Below, piece by piece: positions 19,846 to 27,971 of a stretch of DNA of 64,000 bases. The position numbers and the translations under genes were made by a program. The notes under the pieces are model-generated. The model had not been told where the DNA came from. It searched no databases and saw nothing but the letters and a program-made list of their open reading frames with translations. How positions within the stretch are numbered: position 1 is the first letter of the stretch; each line of letters opens with the position of its first letter. The DNA comes from Tamlana crocina (GTDB lineage Bacteria > Bacteroidota > Bacteroidia > Flavobacteriales > Flavobacteriaceae): contig CP158972.1 of NCBI GenBank assembly GCA_040429635.1, positions 2,800,001-2,864,000 of the forward strand, given 5' to 3'.

Positions 19846-20262
19846 ATGATGAAGTTTATAAAATTTTTATTGGTTGGAATATTTTTCGGTATTGTTTTGG
19901 TAAAATCTGAAGCAGTTTCCTGGTACCGTATTTACGAAATGTTCAGGTTTCAATCCTTTCATATGTATGGAATCATCGGTACAGCCATTGCATGCGGAGT
20001 TCTGTTTTTACAAATTTCAAAAAAAGGATTCGTTAAAAGCATTAGTGGTGCCGATATTTTCGTTCCTAAAAAAGATAACGGTATAACCAGATATATTATT
20101 GGGGGTTCTATTTTTGGTTTGGGATGGGCCTTAATCGGTGCTTGCCCTGGCCCCATGTACATTCTTCTTGGCACAGGCGTTTACACCATGCTTATCGTTA
20201 TTGGCGCTGCCATTTTGGGCACATTCATTTACGGAATTTTAAAAGACAAACTGCCCCATTAA
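19846..20262 (+). CDS. YeeE/YedE-family sulfur transport protein, C-terminal half (DUF6691-like)
   Basis: The start at 19846 (MMKFIKFLLVGIFFG) gives 138 residues; the open frame runs further upstream only by overlapping the previous gene. It contains the second half-motif, GLGWALIGACPGPMYILLG, whose Cys would pair functionally with the Cys of the preceding protein. Four hydrophobic segments are visible. Spacing of 2 bp to the previous gene and 3 bp to the next shows an operon. Separate halves of this transporter are common in Bacteroidota and Proteobacteria. Confidence 0.87.
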   Translation: MMKFIKFLLVGIFFGIVLVKSEAVSWYRIYEMFRFQSFHMYGIIGTAIACGVLFLQISKKGFVKSISGADIFVPKKDNGITRYIIGGSIFGLGWALIGACPGPMYILLGTGVYTMLIVIGAAILGTFIYGILKDKLPH

Positions 20263-20265
20263 TCT

Positions 20266-21057
20266 ATGGATTACACCCCAATTTTAGGATACGTTGGCGC
20301 ATTGCTAATCGGTTTGGTTTTGGGGCTTATTGGAGGTGGCGGTTCTATTTTAACCGTACCAGTTATGGTGTATGTTTTGGGGCTAAACCCCATTGTTGCG
20401 ACAGCTTATTCGTTGTTTGTGGTGGGTGTTTCGTCTGTGGTAGGCACCTTTCAAAAACATAAAAAAGGGCTGGTCGATTTTAAAACCGGGCTAGCATTTT
20501 CTTTCCCGTCGTTTGTGGCCGTATATGCTACCCGTCGTTACATAGTGCCCAGTATTCCGGATACTATTTTTTCCTTCGGAAGTACAACTTTAACCAAAGA
20601 TGTAGCCATCATGATTTTCTTTGCTATCATCATGTTATTGGCTTCGGTTTCCATGATAAAAAAACAAAAATCGAAAAATCTTAAAACTGAAAACCAATCC
20701 TACTACAAAACCTTTTTCCAAGGTTTAATTATTGGAACTATTACGGGTTTAATAGGCGCTGGTGGCGGGTTCTTATATGTCCCTTCTTTGGTACTTTGGG
20801 CGAGAATCCCTATGAAAAAAGCCGTGGGCACCTCACTTATTATTATTTCCATCAATTCGTTGATTGGTTTTTTGGGCGATGTACAAACCCTTGAAATCGA
20901 CTGGATATTTTTACTTTCATTTACCGCTATTGCTATTTTGGGCATCATTTTAGGGGTATTTTTTTCGAAATATATCAGCAGCAAAAAGCTCAAAAAGGGT
21001 TTCGGCTTTTTCATTTTGATTATGGCCATTTACATTATAAACAAAGAATTGAATTAA
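20266..21057 (+). CDS. TauE/SafE family sulfite/sulfur-compound exporter
   Basis: This 263-residue protein has two related halves, each with a glycine-rich entry motif: GLVLGLIGGGGSILTVPVMVY near residue 15 and GTITGLIGAGGGFLYVPSLV near 155. This is the TauE/SafE signature. About eight membrane segments are expected. Family members export sulfite or related organosulfur anions. It is the third gene of the YeeE operon. It probably removes sulfite made by the persulfide dioxygenase-like enzyme encoded next. The exported compound is inferred. Confidence 0.88.
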   Translation: MDYTPILGYVGALLIGLVLGLIGGGGSILTVPVMVYVLGLNPIVATAYSLFVVGVSSVVGTFQKHKKGLVDFKTGLAFSFPSFVAVYATRRYIVPSIPDTIFSFGSTTLTKDVAIMIFFAIIMLLASVSMIKKQKSKNLKTENQSYYKTFFQGLIIGTITGLIGAGGGFLYVPSLVLWARIPMKKAVGTSLIIISINSLIGFLGDVQTLEIDWIFLLSFTAIAILGIILGVFFSKYISSKKLKKGFGFFILIMAIYIINKELN

Positions 21058-21066
21058 TTTAGGTAT

Positions 21067-21110
21067 GTAATACTTGTTACAAACTGTACAAGATACCTTT
21101 TGTAATTTTG
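21067..21110 (+). promoter_or_regulatory. Promoter of the MBL-rhodanese gene with second Crp/Fnr-type operator
   Basis: GTAATACTTGTTAC at 21067-21080 repeats the GTAA-N6-TTAC palindrome seen at 19227, again followed by AAAC. A TAATTTTG -7 element lies at 21103-21110, 22 bp after the palindrome (21 bp in the first copy). The shared layout supports common regulation of both transcription units. Confidence 0.6.
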
Positions 21111-21125
21111 AATAAAATTAAACAG

Positions 21126-22538
21126 ATGAAAATCGAACAAATATATACCGGTTGTTTGGCACAGGGTGCCTATTATATAGAATCTAACGGTGAAGTGGCG
21201 ATTATCGACCCTTTACGAGAAACCCAACAATATGTAGACAAAGCCAAAAAGGAAAACGCTAAAATAAAGTACATTTTTGAAACGCATTTTCATGCGGATT
21301 TTGTTTCGGGACATGTCGATTTGGCTAAAAAAACAGGCGCAACCATTGTTTACGGGCCGGGTGCAGAAACGGAATACGATATTTACTCCGCCAAAGACAA
21401 TGAGACTTTCAAACTGGGTAAAATCTCCATAAAAGTGCTTCACACGCCGGGTCACACCTTAGAATCTTCAACCTATCTCTTACTAGACGAAAGCGGAAAG
21501 GAACACGCTATTTTCTCCGGTGACACCCTGTTTTTGGGCGATGTGGGCCGACCCGATTTGGCCATAAAGTCCGATTTAACCAAGGAAGATTTAGCTGGCA
21601 TGCTGTTCGATTCCCTACGTAACAAAATCATGCCTTTACCCGATGATGTGATTGTTTATCCAGCCCACGGAGCAGGCTCTGCTTGTGGCAAAAACCTAAG
21701 CAAAGAAACGGTTGGTATTTTGGGCGAACAGAAAAAAACAAATTACGCCCTTAGAGCTGATATGACCAAGGAAGAATTTATTGAAGAAGTGCTTTCGGGT
21801 ATTGCTCCCCCACCACAGTATTTTGAAAAAAATGCCATGATGAACAAATTAGGATACGATAATTTTGAGTCTGTACTTGAAAAAGGAAACACGCCTTTAA
21901 GCCCTGAAACTTTTGAAACCGTTGCCAACCAATATAGTGCCTTGGTGCTTGATGTGAGAAAGGAAAAAGATTTTATTAAAGCGCACATCCCGAACTCTAT
22001 TTTTATTGGTCTTCATGGTTCATTTGCGCCTTGGGTTGGCGCTCTAATCACTGATTTGAAGCAACCTATTTTGCTTGTTACCCCGGAAGGCAAAGAAGAA
22101 GAGGCCGTTACCCGACTATCGCGTGTGGGCTACGACAATACCCTTGGCTATTTAGAAGGTGGCATGGAGGCTTGGAAAGCCGCTGGCAAAGACATAGAAA
22201 CCGTAAATTCAATTACCGCCAATGAATTTGCAAACGAATTCAAAACAAAAAACGTGAATATTCTTGACGTTAGAAAAGATGGCGAATACAAATCTGAGCA
22301 CATAAAAAGTGACCAAGTGCAACATTTTGCTCTAGACTTTATAAATGACAACATGGATACCATTGACAAAAAAAGCACCTATTATTTGCATTGTGCTGGG
22401 GGATATCGTTCGCTAATTGCAACTTCAATATTAAAGGCGCGAGGTTTTGACAAATTAATAGATATAGCTGGTGGATTTGGAGCCATTAAAGAAACCGATT
22501 TACCTACCACAGATTTTGTTTGCCCGTCAACTTTATAA
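21126..22538 (+). CDS. MBL-fold persulfide dioxygenase-like protein with two rhodanese domains
   Basis: The ATG at 21126 (MKIEQIYTGCLAQGAYYIE) fits the family; a TTG six codons upstream is less likely. Residues about 1-240 are an ETHE1/glyoxalase-II-like metallo-beta-lactamase fold with THFHADFVSGH as metal site, plus HTPGHT and the FSGDTLF motif. Two rhodanese domains follow. The first (about 255-355) lacks a catalytic Cys in its active loop (TPEGKEEEAVTR). The second (about 365-465) keeps one in HCAGGYRS. Such proteins oxidise glutathione or low-molecular-weight persulfide to sulfite. With the sulfur transporters and the sulfite exporter, this suggests sulfide or persulfide detoxification. 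Confidence 0.9.
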   Translation: MKIEQIYTGCLAQGAYYIESNGEVAIIDPLRETQQYVDKAKKENAKIKYIFETHFHADFVSGHVDLAKKTGATIVYGPGAETEYDIYSAKDNETFKLGKISIKVLHTPGHTLESSTYLLLDESGKEHAIFSGDTLFLGDVGRPDLAIKSDLTKEDLAGMLFDSLRNKIMPLPDDVIVYPAHGAGSACGKNLSKETVGILGEQKKTNYALRADMTKEEFIEEVLSGIAPPPQYFEKNAMMNKLGYDNFESVLEKGNTPLSPETFETVANQYSALVLDVRKEKDFIKAHIPNSIFIGLHGSFAPWVGALITDLKQPILLVTPEGKEEEAVTRLSRVGYDNTLGYLEGGMEAWKAAGKDIETVNSITANEFANEFKTKNVNILDVRKDGEYKSEHIKSDQVQHFALDFINDNMDTIDKKSTYYLHCAGGYRSLIATSILKARGFDKLIDIAGGFGAIKETDLPTTDFVCPSTL

Positions 22539-22567
22539 TGTTAAAAAAGCAAACTATTCAAAACACG

Positions 22568-22590
22568 GTTAGTTATATTCCGAAACTAAC
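22568..22590. other. 7-bp inverted repeat after the MBL-rhodanese gene
   Basis: GTTAGTT (22568-22574) and AACTAAC (22584-22590) are perfect inverted repeats 9 bp apart, without a following T run. It might be a weak terminator or a protein-binding site in front of the DUF2892 gene. A TACCTTTG -7-like element lies at 22641-22648. Confidence 0.35.
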
Positions 22591-22674
22591 AAAAGATTTG
22601 CATTTCAATCAAATAGCGTCACTTAACTCATTAATAATCTTACCTTTGCCTTGATTAATTAATTTGAAGTTATA

Positions 22675-22887
22675 TTGGAAAAAAATCTAGGTGTTCTAGA
22701 TAAAGTCCTAAGGATTATCCTCTCAATAATCACGGGAATACTTTATTACACAGGTATTATTGATGGCGCGCTGGGTTATATTTTAATGGTAATTGCCGTA
22801 ATATGCCTAATTACCGGATTTGTTAGTTTTTGCCCACTATATTCACTTTTCGACATAAAAACGCGGAATAAAAAAACGGAAAACTAA
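22675..22887 (+). CDS. DUF2892 (YgaP-type) small membrane protein, TTG start
   Basis: The 70-residue protein starts with EKNLGVLDKVLRIILS, the usual N-terminus of DUF2892 proteins. The only start codon in the right place is TTG at 22675; no ATG or GTG lies nearby. Two hydrophobic hairpin segments follow (IITGILYYTGIIDGALGYILMV and VICLITGFVSFCPLYSLF). DUF2892 is the membrane domain found fused to rhodanese in YgaP, or encoded beside sulfur genes. A Cys in GFVSFCPLY is conserved in many members. It closes the sulfur module, probably from its own promoter. Confidence 0.8.
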   Translation: MEKNLGVLDKVLRIILSIITGILYYTGIIDGALGYILMVIAVICLITGFVSFCPLYSLFDIKTRNKKTEN

Positions 22888-22945
22888 CACCACAAATGCA
22901 TCTTGGCAAAAAGAAGTTATTTTGATTTTTTTGAAAAGACGGTTG

Positions 22946-23221
22946 CTAAACAATTTCAGCACTCAACCCTGCCTCCAAAAGAATAGAGCAACGCGGTTTT
23001 AAATCGTCATAAACCCCGGTTTTGACTGTGCATTTTCCTTTGTAGTGTACAATCAACGAACATTGCTCGGCTTGCTCGGGCGTGTGATCGCAAGCGTAAA
23101 TAAGCGTATCGATAACATGATCGAACGTATTCACATCGTCATTGTACAACACGATTTCGTTTTGGGTAACGACCTCTTCTTCCAGTAATAATTCCTCTGA
23201 TACTTTTTCTTGGGAACTCAT
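22946..23221 (-). CDS. clpS: ClpS, ClpAP adaptor for N-degron substrates
   Basis: The 91-residue protein has a flexible acidic N-terminus and the ClpS core: VLYNDDVNTFDHVI near residues 24-38, the substrate-pocket region, and YACDHTPEQAEQCSLIVHYKGKCTVKTG. It passes proteins with destabilising N-terminal residues to the ClpA or ClpC unfoldase in the cytoplasm. It lies 30 bp downstream of prmA on the same strand, an arrangement common in Flavobacteriia. Confidence 0.95.
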   Translation of the reverse strand: MSSQEKVSEELLLEEEVVTQNEIVLYNDDVNTFDHVIDTLIYACDHTPEQAEQCSLIVHYKGKCTVKTGVYDDLKPRCSILLEAGLSAEIV

Positions 23222-23251
23222 AATACTCGTTTTTGGGGTAATTTTATGCCA

Positions 23252-24088
23252 CTAATTTAAAAATTTTAAGGCAACCCATTGGTTTCTTTCTAATTTTTCA
23301 TCAAATTTTAACATCTGATTTTCACAGGCTTGCTGAATAATCGGGATATCATCATTGTAAAAACCGCTCAAAAACAACATCCCTTTTTTATTTAAGCAAG
23401 AGACATAAACAGCCATATCCTGCAGCAGAATATTTCTGTTAATGTTGGCTATTATGATGTCGTATGTTTTGTTTTTTAAAACCGAAGCATCACCTTCAAT
23501 TACTGTAATGTGTTCGCAATTATTACGCTCCACATTTTCTAAGCTATTAAGGTAACACCAGTTGTCATAATCGACCGCATCAATGGGTTTAGCACCTTTC
23601 ATTTCGGCTAGAATAGCTAAAACCCCAGTTCCGCAGCCCATATCGAGTACCGATTTATCTTTAAAATCGTTTTTCAAAATATGTTGAATCATCATATGAG
23701 TCGTTTCGTGGTGCCCCGTGCCAAAACTCATTTTTGGTTCTATAACTATATCGAATTCAGTATCGGTTTTCTCATGAAACGGTGCACGTACCGTTACCAT
23801 ACCATCCACTTCAATGGGATTAAAATTTTTCTCCCACTCTTCGTTCCAATTGGTCTGCTCTATTTCTTCGAAAGTGTAACTGATTTTGAATTCCTCTGAA
23901 TTCAAAATTTGTACATCCTCCAAAATGGCTTCATTCCACTCATCTTGTTGAATATAGGCCGTAACGCCATCTTCCGTTTCAACAAAACTCTCAAAACCTG
24001 TATACCCCAATTCCGCTATTAAAATTTCAACAGCGGGTTGCAAAGGTTCTACCTTAAAATAATATCCTAAATAAATGGTGTTCGACAT
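23252..24088 (-). CDS. prmA: PrmA, ribosomal protein L11 methyltransferase
   Basis: The ATG at 24088 (MSNTIYLGYYFKVEP) is preferred; the 7-codon extension upstream is not family-like. The 278-residue protein has the N-terminal substrate domain and a C-terminal Rossmann methyltransferase. It shows MSFGTGHHETTHMM, the SAM motif VLDMGCGTGVLAILAEMKGA and a DIIIANINRNIL post-I motif. It trimethylates lysines of ribosomal protein L11. It precedes clpS by 30 bp. Confidence 0.94.
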   Translation of the reverse strand: MSNTIYLGYYFKVEPLQPAVEILIAELGYTGFESFVETEDGVTAYIQQDEWNEAILEDVQILNSEEFKISYTFEEIEQTNWNEEWEKNFNPIEVDGMVTVRAPFHEKTDTEFDIVIEPKMSFGTGHHETTHMMIQHILKNDFKDKSVLDMGCGTGVLAILAEMKGAKPIDAVDYDNWCYLNSLENVERNNCEHITVIEGDASVLKNKTYDIIIANINRNILLQDMAVYVSCLNKKGMLFLSGFYNDDIPIIQQACENQMLKFDEKLERNQWVALKFLN

Positions 24089-24124
24089 GCTTGCTTTTTG
24101 AAAGCACAAAGATAGCCTTAAATG

Positions 24125-24760
24125 TTAAAGCAGCTGCTTTTCAATAGCAATTTTAATGATGCCCACGCTGTTTTTTGCACCAAGTTTGCTCATAATATTC
24201 ATACGGTGGGTTTCAACGGTTTTAGGGCTAATGAACAGTTTTTCTGAAATTTCCTGTGTGGTCAATTCTTCTGAGATAGCCAGAAGCACTTCGTGTTCGC
24301 GACGTGTTAAATTCGGTTTCAATCCATTGTCTACCGTCTTTTTAGGAGCTTGACTCAATAAACGCTTTTGGATGTTTTCAGGCAAAAACAACTCTCCCTG
24401 CAACACCGTTTTCATGGCTGTAATCAATTCAAGTTTATCGGTATTTTTCAACAAATAGCCATGTACCCCGTTTTTCAACATTCGCTTTACATACGATAAA
24501 TCCTCAAAATTGGTCAATGCTATAATTTTTAGTTCTGGGTATGCTTTCAGCAACCTTTTGCTTAAATCAATACCATTGACATCAGGTAGATTGATATCCA
24601 AAAGCAAAATATCAGGTGAATCCTTTTCAATACTTTCTAATGTTTGGCTGGCATTTTCATAAGCACCCACCACCTGAATATCGGGTGTACCTTCGAGCAT
24701 CGACGCGATGCCGTTAAGCACCAAAGGATGATCGTCTGTTATGGCTATTTTAATTTTCAT
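24125..24760 (-). CDS. NarL/FixJ-type response regulator (LuxR HTH)
   Basis: The start at 24760 (MKIKIAITDDHPLVLNG) is at the natural beginning of a receiver domain. Residues about 1-125 are the receiver with phospho-acceptor Asp in LLLDINLPDVNG and the conserved Thr/Lys (ALTNFED, LLKNTDKLEL). Residues about 145-210 are a LuxR-type helix-turn-helix (NLTRREHEVLLAISEELTTQ, FISPKTVETHRMNIMSKLG). The start codon lies inside the 3' end of the kinase gene (11 bp overlap), so the two are translationally coupled partners. Target genes are unknown. Confidence 0.93.
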   Translation of the reverse strand: MKIKIAITDDHPLVLNGIASMLEGTPDIQVVGAYENASQTLESIEKDSPDILLLDINLPDVNGIDLSKRLLKAYPELKIIALTNFEDLSYVKRMLKNGVHGYLLKNTDKLELITAMKTVLQGELFLPENIQKRLLSQAPKKTVDNGLKPNLTRREHEVLLAISEELTTQEISEKLFISPKTVETHRMNIMSKLGAKNSVGIIKIAIEKQLL

Positions 24761-26681
24761 TGAAGTCTTTTTTATCAATGTCAATAATACAAGAGGTGCC
24801 GTTGTCGTTTGAAATAAAATCAATTTCAGCCTTTAAATAATCCACTCTGGATTGCACATTGCTCAACCCAATTCCAGAAGCGTCCACTTCGTTTTTGTCA
24901 AACCCTTTTCCATCGTCTTCAACCGTAATTTGAACGGTATCGCCGTGCGAACTGATTTGTACGTTTATGGTGGTAGCTTCGGCGTGCTTTAAGCTATTGG
25001 CCACCAGCTCCTGAATGATTCGATAGGCATTTATCTCGGCCTTTTTACGCATGTTAACCGCATCACCCAAATGCTGAAAAACAATCTTTAATCCCGAATG
25101 CAATTCGTTTAAATTATCGCAATACACCTGGGTGGCCTCCACTAAATTAAAACTTTCCAACGAAGGCGGCACCAAATTATGCGAAATGGCACGCACCTGT
25201 TTACAGGAATCGTCAATCATAGCAATGGTTTCTTTTATCACCTTATTGTTCATTTCCATGAGGGAAGACAGTTTATATTTTATGGCCGAAAGATCGCCGT
25301 TTACCCCATCGTGCAACTCTTTGGCAATGCGCAATCGTTCTTTTTCTTCACCTTCGATTAACGACTCTAAAGTTTTTATTTGGAACTCGCGTTTTAAGGT
25401 TAATATTTCTTGATTTTTGCGTTTTTGGCGTTGCTGAAATAGGAAAAACAGTAAGGTTGCCAACAGTACCAAAAAAATAAGTGTTCCGAGCATGAAGCTG
25501 TTTTGAGCTTCCTGTTTTTGCAGTTTTAATTGTTGTTCAACAATTGCCTTGTCTTTTTTCTCGGTTTGATATTTAATTTCAATTTCGCTGATGTTCTTTA
25601 AATTATTCTCTAACAACACGCTATCTTTAAACTGAGCGTGGTTTTTAAAATTTTGTAGCGCCCTTGAATGCTTGTTTTGAAGCACATAGCTATCGCTCAT
25701 GGCCAAGTACACTTCGGATATCAGTGATTTATCGTTTATTTTTCGGGCGATTTGCAATGCCTTTGAAAAATGCAATTCCGATAAGGTTTCGTTTTTCATT
25801 TTTCCGTAAACCGTGCCCAGAACCATTTGCGTCTCAATCTGCTCGTCTTCATCTTTTAAATCTTCCCTGATTTTCAAGGCTTTTTTGAGCACATGTAAAG
25901 CCTGTTCGAAATCGCCCTTTTCATGGTAAACAACCCCTAAATTATTGTAATTTCTGGCTATTTCCTTGGTGTTTTGGTTTTCGATGTTGACCGCCAACGA
26001 CTCATTAAAATACTGTAAGGCCTTATCGTAATCTTTCAATTGTGCATAGCCTCCTCCAATATTGTTTAACAAAGTGCCGAGGGCGAATTGCATGTTTTCA
26101 TTTTTTGACGTTTTGGCCAACTTTAACGCTTGCAACTCATACTCTGTACTTTTGTTTAAATTTCCGGTTTTGGAATAGACGTTCCCGAGATTAATCAGCT
26201 TAATGAATTTACCATAGTCGTTATTGGTACTTTCATCGTAAGCTATGCCCTCAAAATAAGTATCAATGGCCTTTTCGTAATTCCCCTCTGCTTTGTAAAG
26301 AATGCCCAGCGAGCTATACACAGCCGATTTTTTAACATTGTGTTTGTCGCAAATTTTGGAAGCCGCATTAAAATAATATCGCGCCGAATCGTATTGATTG
26401 GTGAACATAAAAGCATTTCCAATATATAAATTGGCTTTTGCCCGCCCAGCGTGGAACCCCAACCGTTTTGCTTTTTTTAAAGCATCCCTGGCATAAACAA
26501 AGGACGTATCGATATTTTTGTACGAATAGTAATAAGCCAACTCATTTAAAATCTTAACTTGGGTACTATCGGGTTGTGGTTTTGTCAATTCGAATTTTAA
26601 ACTATCAATGGGCGATTCGTTTTGAGCAAAAGCACTTGCCAAAACAAACCACAGACCAACTATTGATAGTACCGATTTCAA
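24750..26681 (-). CDS. TPR-containing sensor histidine kinase (HisKA_3 type)
   Basis: The 643-residue protein has a signal peptide (MKSVLSIVGLWFVLASAFAQ) and tetratricopeptide repeats over about residues 25-370 (for example NLGNVYSKTGNLNKSTEYELQA and NLGVVYHEKGDFEQALHVL). A coiled coil and one membrane span near 395-415 (SFMLGTLIFLVLLATLLFFLF) follow. The kinase has the phospho-acceptor motif RIAKELHDGVNGDLSAIKY and an ATPase domain with DDGKGFD and GIGLSNVQSRV. This architecture is widespread in Bacteroidota, paired with a LuxR-type regulator as here. The periplasmic repeats probably sense a protein or peptide signal. Confidence 0.92.
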   Translation of the reverse strand: MKSVLSIVGLWFVLASAFAQNESPIDSLKFELTKPQPDSTQVKILNELAYYYSYKNIDTSFVYARDALKKAKRLGFHAGRAKANLYIGNAFMFTNQYDSARYYFNAASKICDKHNVKKSAVYSSLGILYKAEGNYEKAIDTYFEGIAYDESTNNDYGKFIKLINLGNVYSKTGNLNKSTEYELQALKLAKTSKNENMQFALGTLLNNIGGGYAQLKDYDKALQYFNESLAVNIENQNTKEIARNYNNLGVVYHEKGDFEQALHVLKKALKIREDLKDEDEQIETQMVLGTVYGKMKNETLSELHFSKALQIARKINDKSLISEVYLAMSDSYVLQNKHSRALQNFKNHAQFKDSVLLENNLKNISEIEIKYQTEKKDKAIVEQQLKLQKQEAQNSFMLGTLIFLVLLATLLFFLFQQRQKRKNQEILTLKREFQIKTLESLIEGEEKERLRIAKELHDGVNGDLSAIKYKLSSLMEMNNKVIKETIAMIDDSCKQVRAISHNLVPPSLESFNLVEATQVYCDNLNELHSGLKIVFQHLGDAVNMRKKAEINAYRIIQELVANSLKHAEATTINVQISSHGDTVQITVEDDGKGFDKNEVDASGIGLSNVQSRVDYLKAEIDFISNDNGTSCIIDIDKKDFNEN

Positions 26682-26768
26682 CGTTCTTACTTTTTTTCCG
26701 AATAAATTTAAGAAAATCAGCGCCCATTTCTTAACCTAGGCGCATGAATTAGATATTTCGTTTAACTT

Positions 26769-27959
26769 TTAATGTTTTATAAACGTCCTCGAAACTTGAA
26801 CGTTTTCATTTTTTAAATAAAACAAATATACCCCCGAGCTTAAAAAACTAAGGTCTATTTGATGATTGCTCAATTTTCTTTCAAGCACTACTTCACCTTT
26901 TAAATTGATAACTTTTAAATCGATAGCTCTCTGATTTTGTATCTGAAAGTACACGACATCTTTTACGGGGTTCGGATAAAACCTAAATGCTATTTTTTCC
27001 TCTTCAACAGTCGACAATGGGCCTTGTAGCTCTCCTAAAGCATATAAACTCCATTGGCCATTGGTATTTTGAACCCGCATGTACAAAAAATGGTCGCCCG
27101 CAGGCAAATCGGTGGGCACATCAATGGCCATGTCCATGTCAATCGTTTCCTCGTCGTCCAAATCAATTGCTGTGGCATTTCCAATGCCGGGGTCGATATC
27201 AAAAAAATACTCTGCTGCTGTAATCAATGCTGTATTCGAATGGCCTTGATCCACATAAAACACATTTTTATCGTACAGACTCCACGTGCCATCGGTATTG
27301 ACCATTCGAACATATAATTTATGAATACCGTTTGAAAGCCCAGTAGTTGGTATGCTCAAATTTTGATCAATTATATTGCCCGATACTGCTAAAGCTGTTC
27401 CGTTGCCAACTCCCGGATCGGTATCAAAAAAATATTCTGCGGAAGCGATATTTGCTGAATTTTCATTGTCCGGACTCACATAAAACACATTTTTATCGTA
27501 CAGACTCCAAGCGCCATCAGTATTAACTAACCTTATGTACAATTTGTGCACACCGCTTGAAAGTCCTGTGGTTGCTATGCTAAAATCTTGATCAACCACA
27601 TTACCCGAAACGGCTAAAGCCTTTCCGTTACCCACACCGGGGTCGGTATCAAAAAAATATTCCGCGGAAGCGATATTTGCCGAATTTTCGTTATAGGCAT
27701 TCACATAAAACACGTTTTTATCGTACAAGCTCCAATTTCCCAATTGGTCTAAAACCCGTACATACAATTTATGCACGCCGCTTGAAAGTCCAGTTGTCGG
27801 GATATTAAAATCCACATCCAACTCATTGCCCGAAAGTGTTAACGCGATGCCATTTCCTATCCCGGGATCATTATCGAAAAAATACTCTCCGGCGCTTATC
27901 TGCGCCCGCAACTCTGTAAAAGCCACGAGGATTATTAATATTAAAATAAGCCTTTTCAT
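26769..27959 (-). CDS. Secreted protein with four tandem EYFFDxDPGxGNG repeats and T9SS tail
   Basis: After a signal peptide (residues 1-19), four repeats of about 75 residues follow. Each opens with EYFFDxDPGxGNG (near residues 24, 104, 179 and 254), and the first three continue with TTGLSxGxHKLYVR and W-S-L-Y-D-K-N-V-F-Y-V. Each repeat is probably a beta-sandwich module. DNA identity between repeats 2 and 3 is high, a sign of recent duplication. The C-terminal 80 residues (FRFYPNPVKDVVYFQ, LSSGVYLFYLKNENVQVSRTFIKH) are a T9SS sorting domain, so the protein reaches the surface. Binding or adhesion is plausible but unproven. It follows the beta-helix gene by 12 bp. Confidence 0.8.
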   Translation of the reverse strand: MKRLILILIILVAFTELRAQISAGEYFFDNDPGIGNGIALTLSGNELDVDFNIPTTGLSSGVHKLYVRVLDQLGNWSLYDKNVFYVNAYNENSANIASAEYFFDTDPGVGNGKALAVSGNVVDQDFSIATTGLSSGVHKLYIRLVNTDGAWSLYDKNVFYVSPDNENSANIASAEYFFDTDPGVGNGTALAVSGNIIDQNLSIPTTGLSNGIHKLYVRMVNTDGTWSLYDKNVFYVDQGHSNTALITAAEYFFDIDPGIGNATAIDLDDEETIDMDMAIDVPTDLPAGDHFLYMRVQNTNGQWSLYALGELQGPLSTVEEEKIAFRFYPNPVKDVVYFQIQNQRAIDLKVINLKGEVVLERKLSNHQIDLSFLSSGVYLFYLKNENVQVSRTFIKH

Positions 27960-27971
27960 AATAACTGGATT

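Noticed and set aside
26769-27959. CRISPR-like or simple tandem DNA repeat
   Set aside because: The repetition is of protein modules of about 75 residues with no spacers of constant length; no CRISPR array was seen anywhere in the window.
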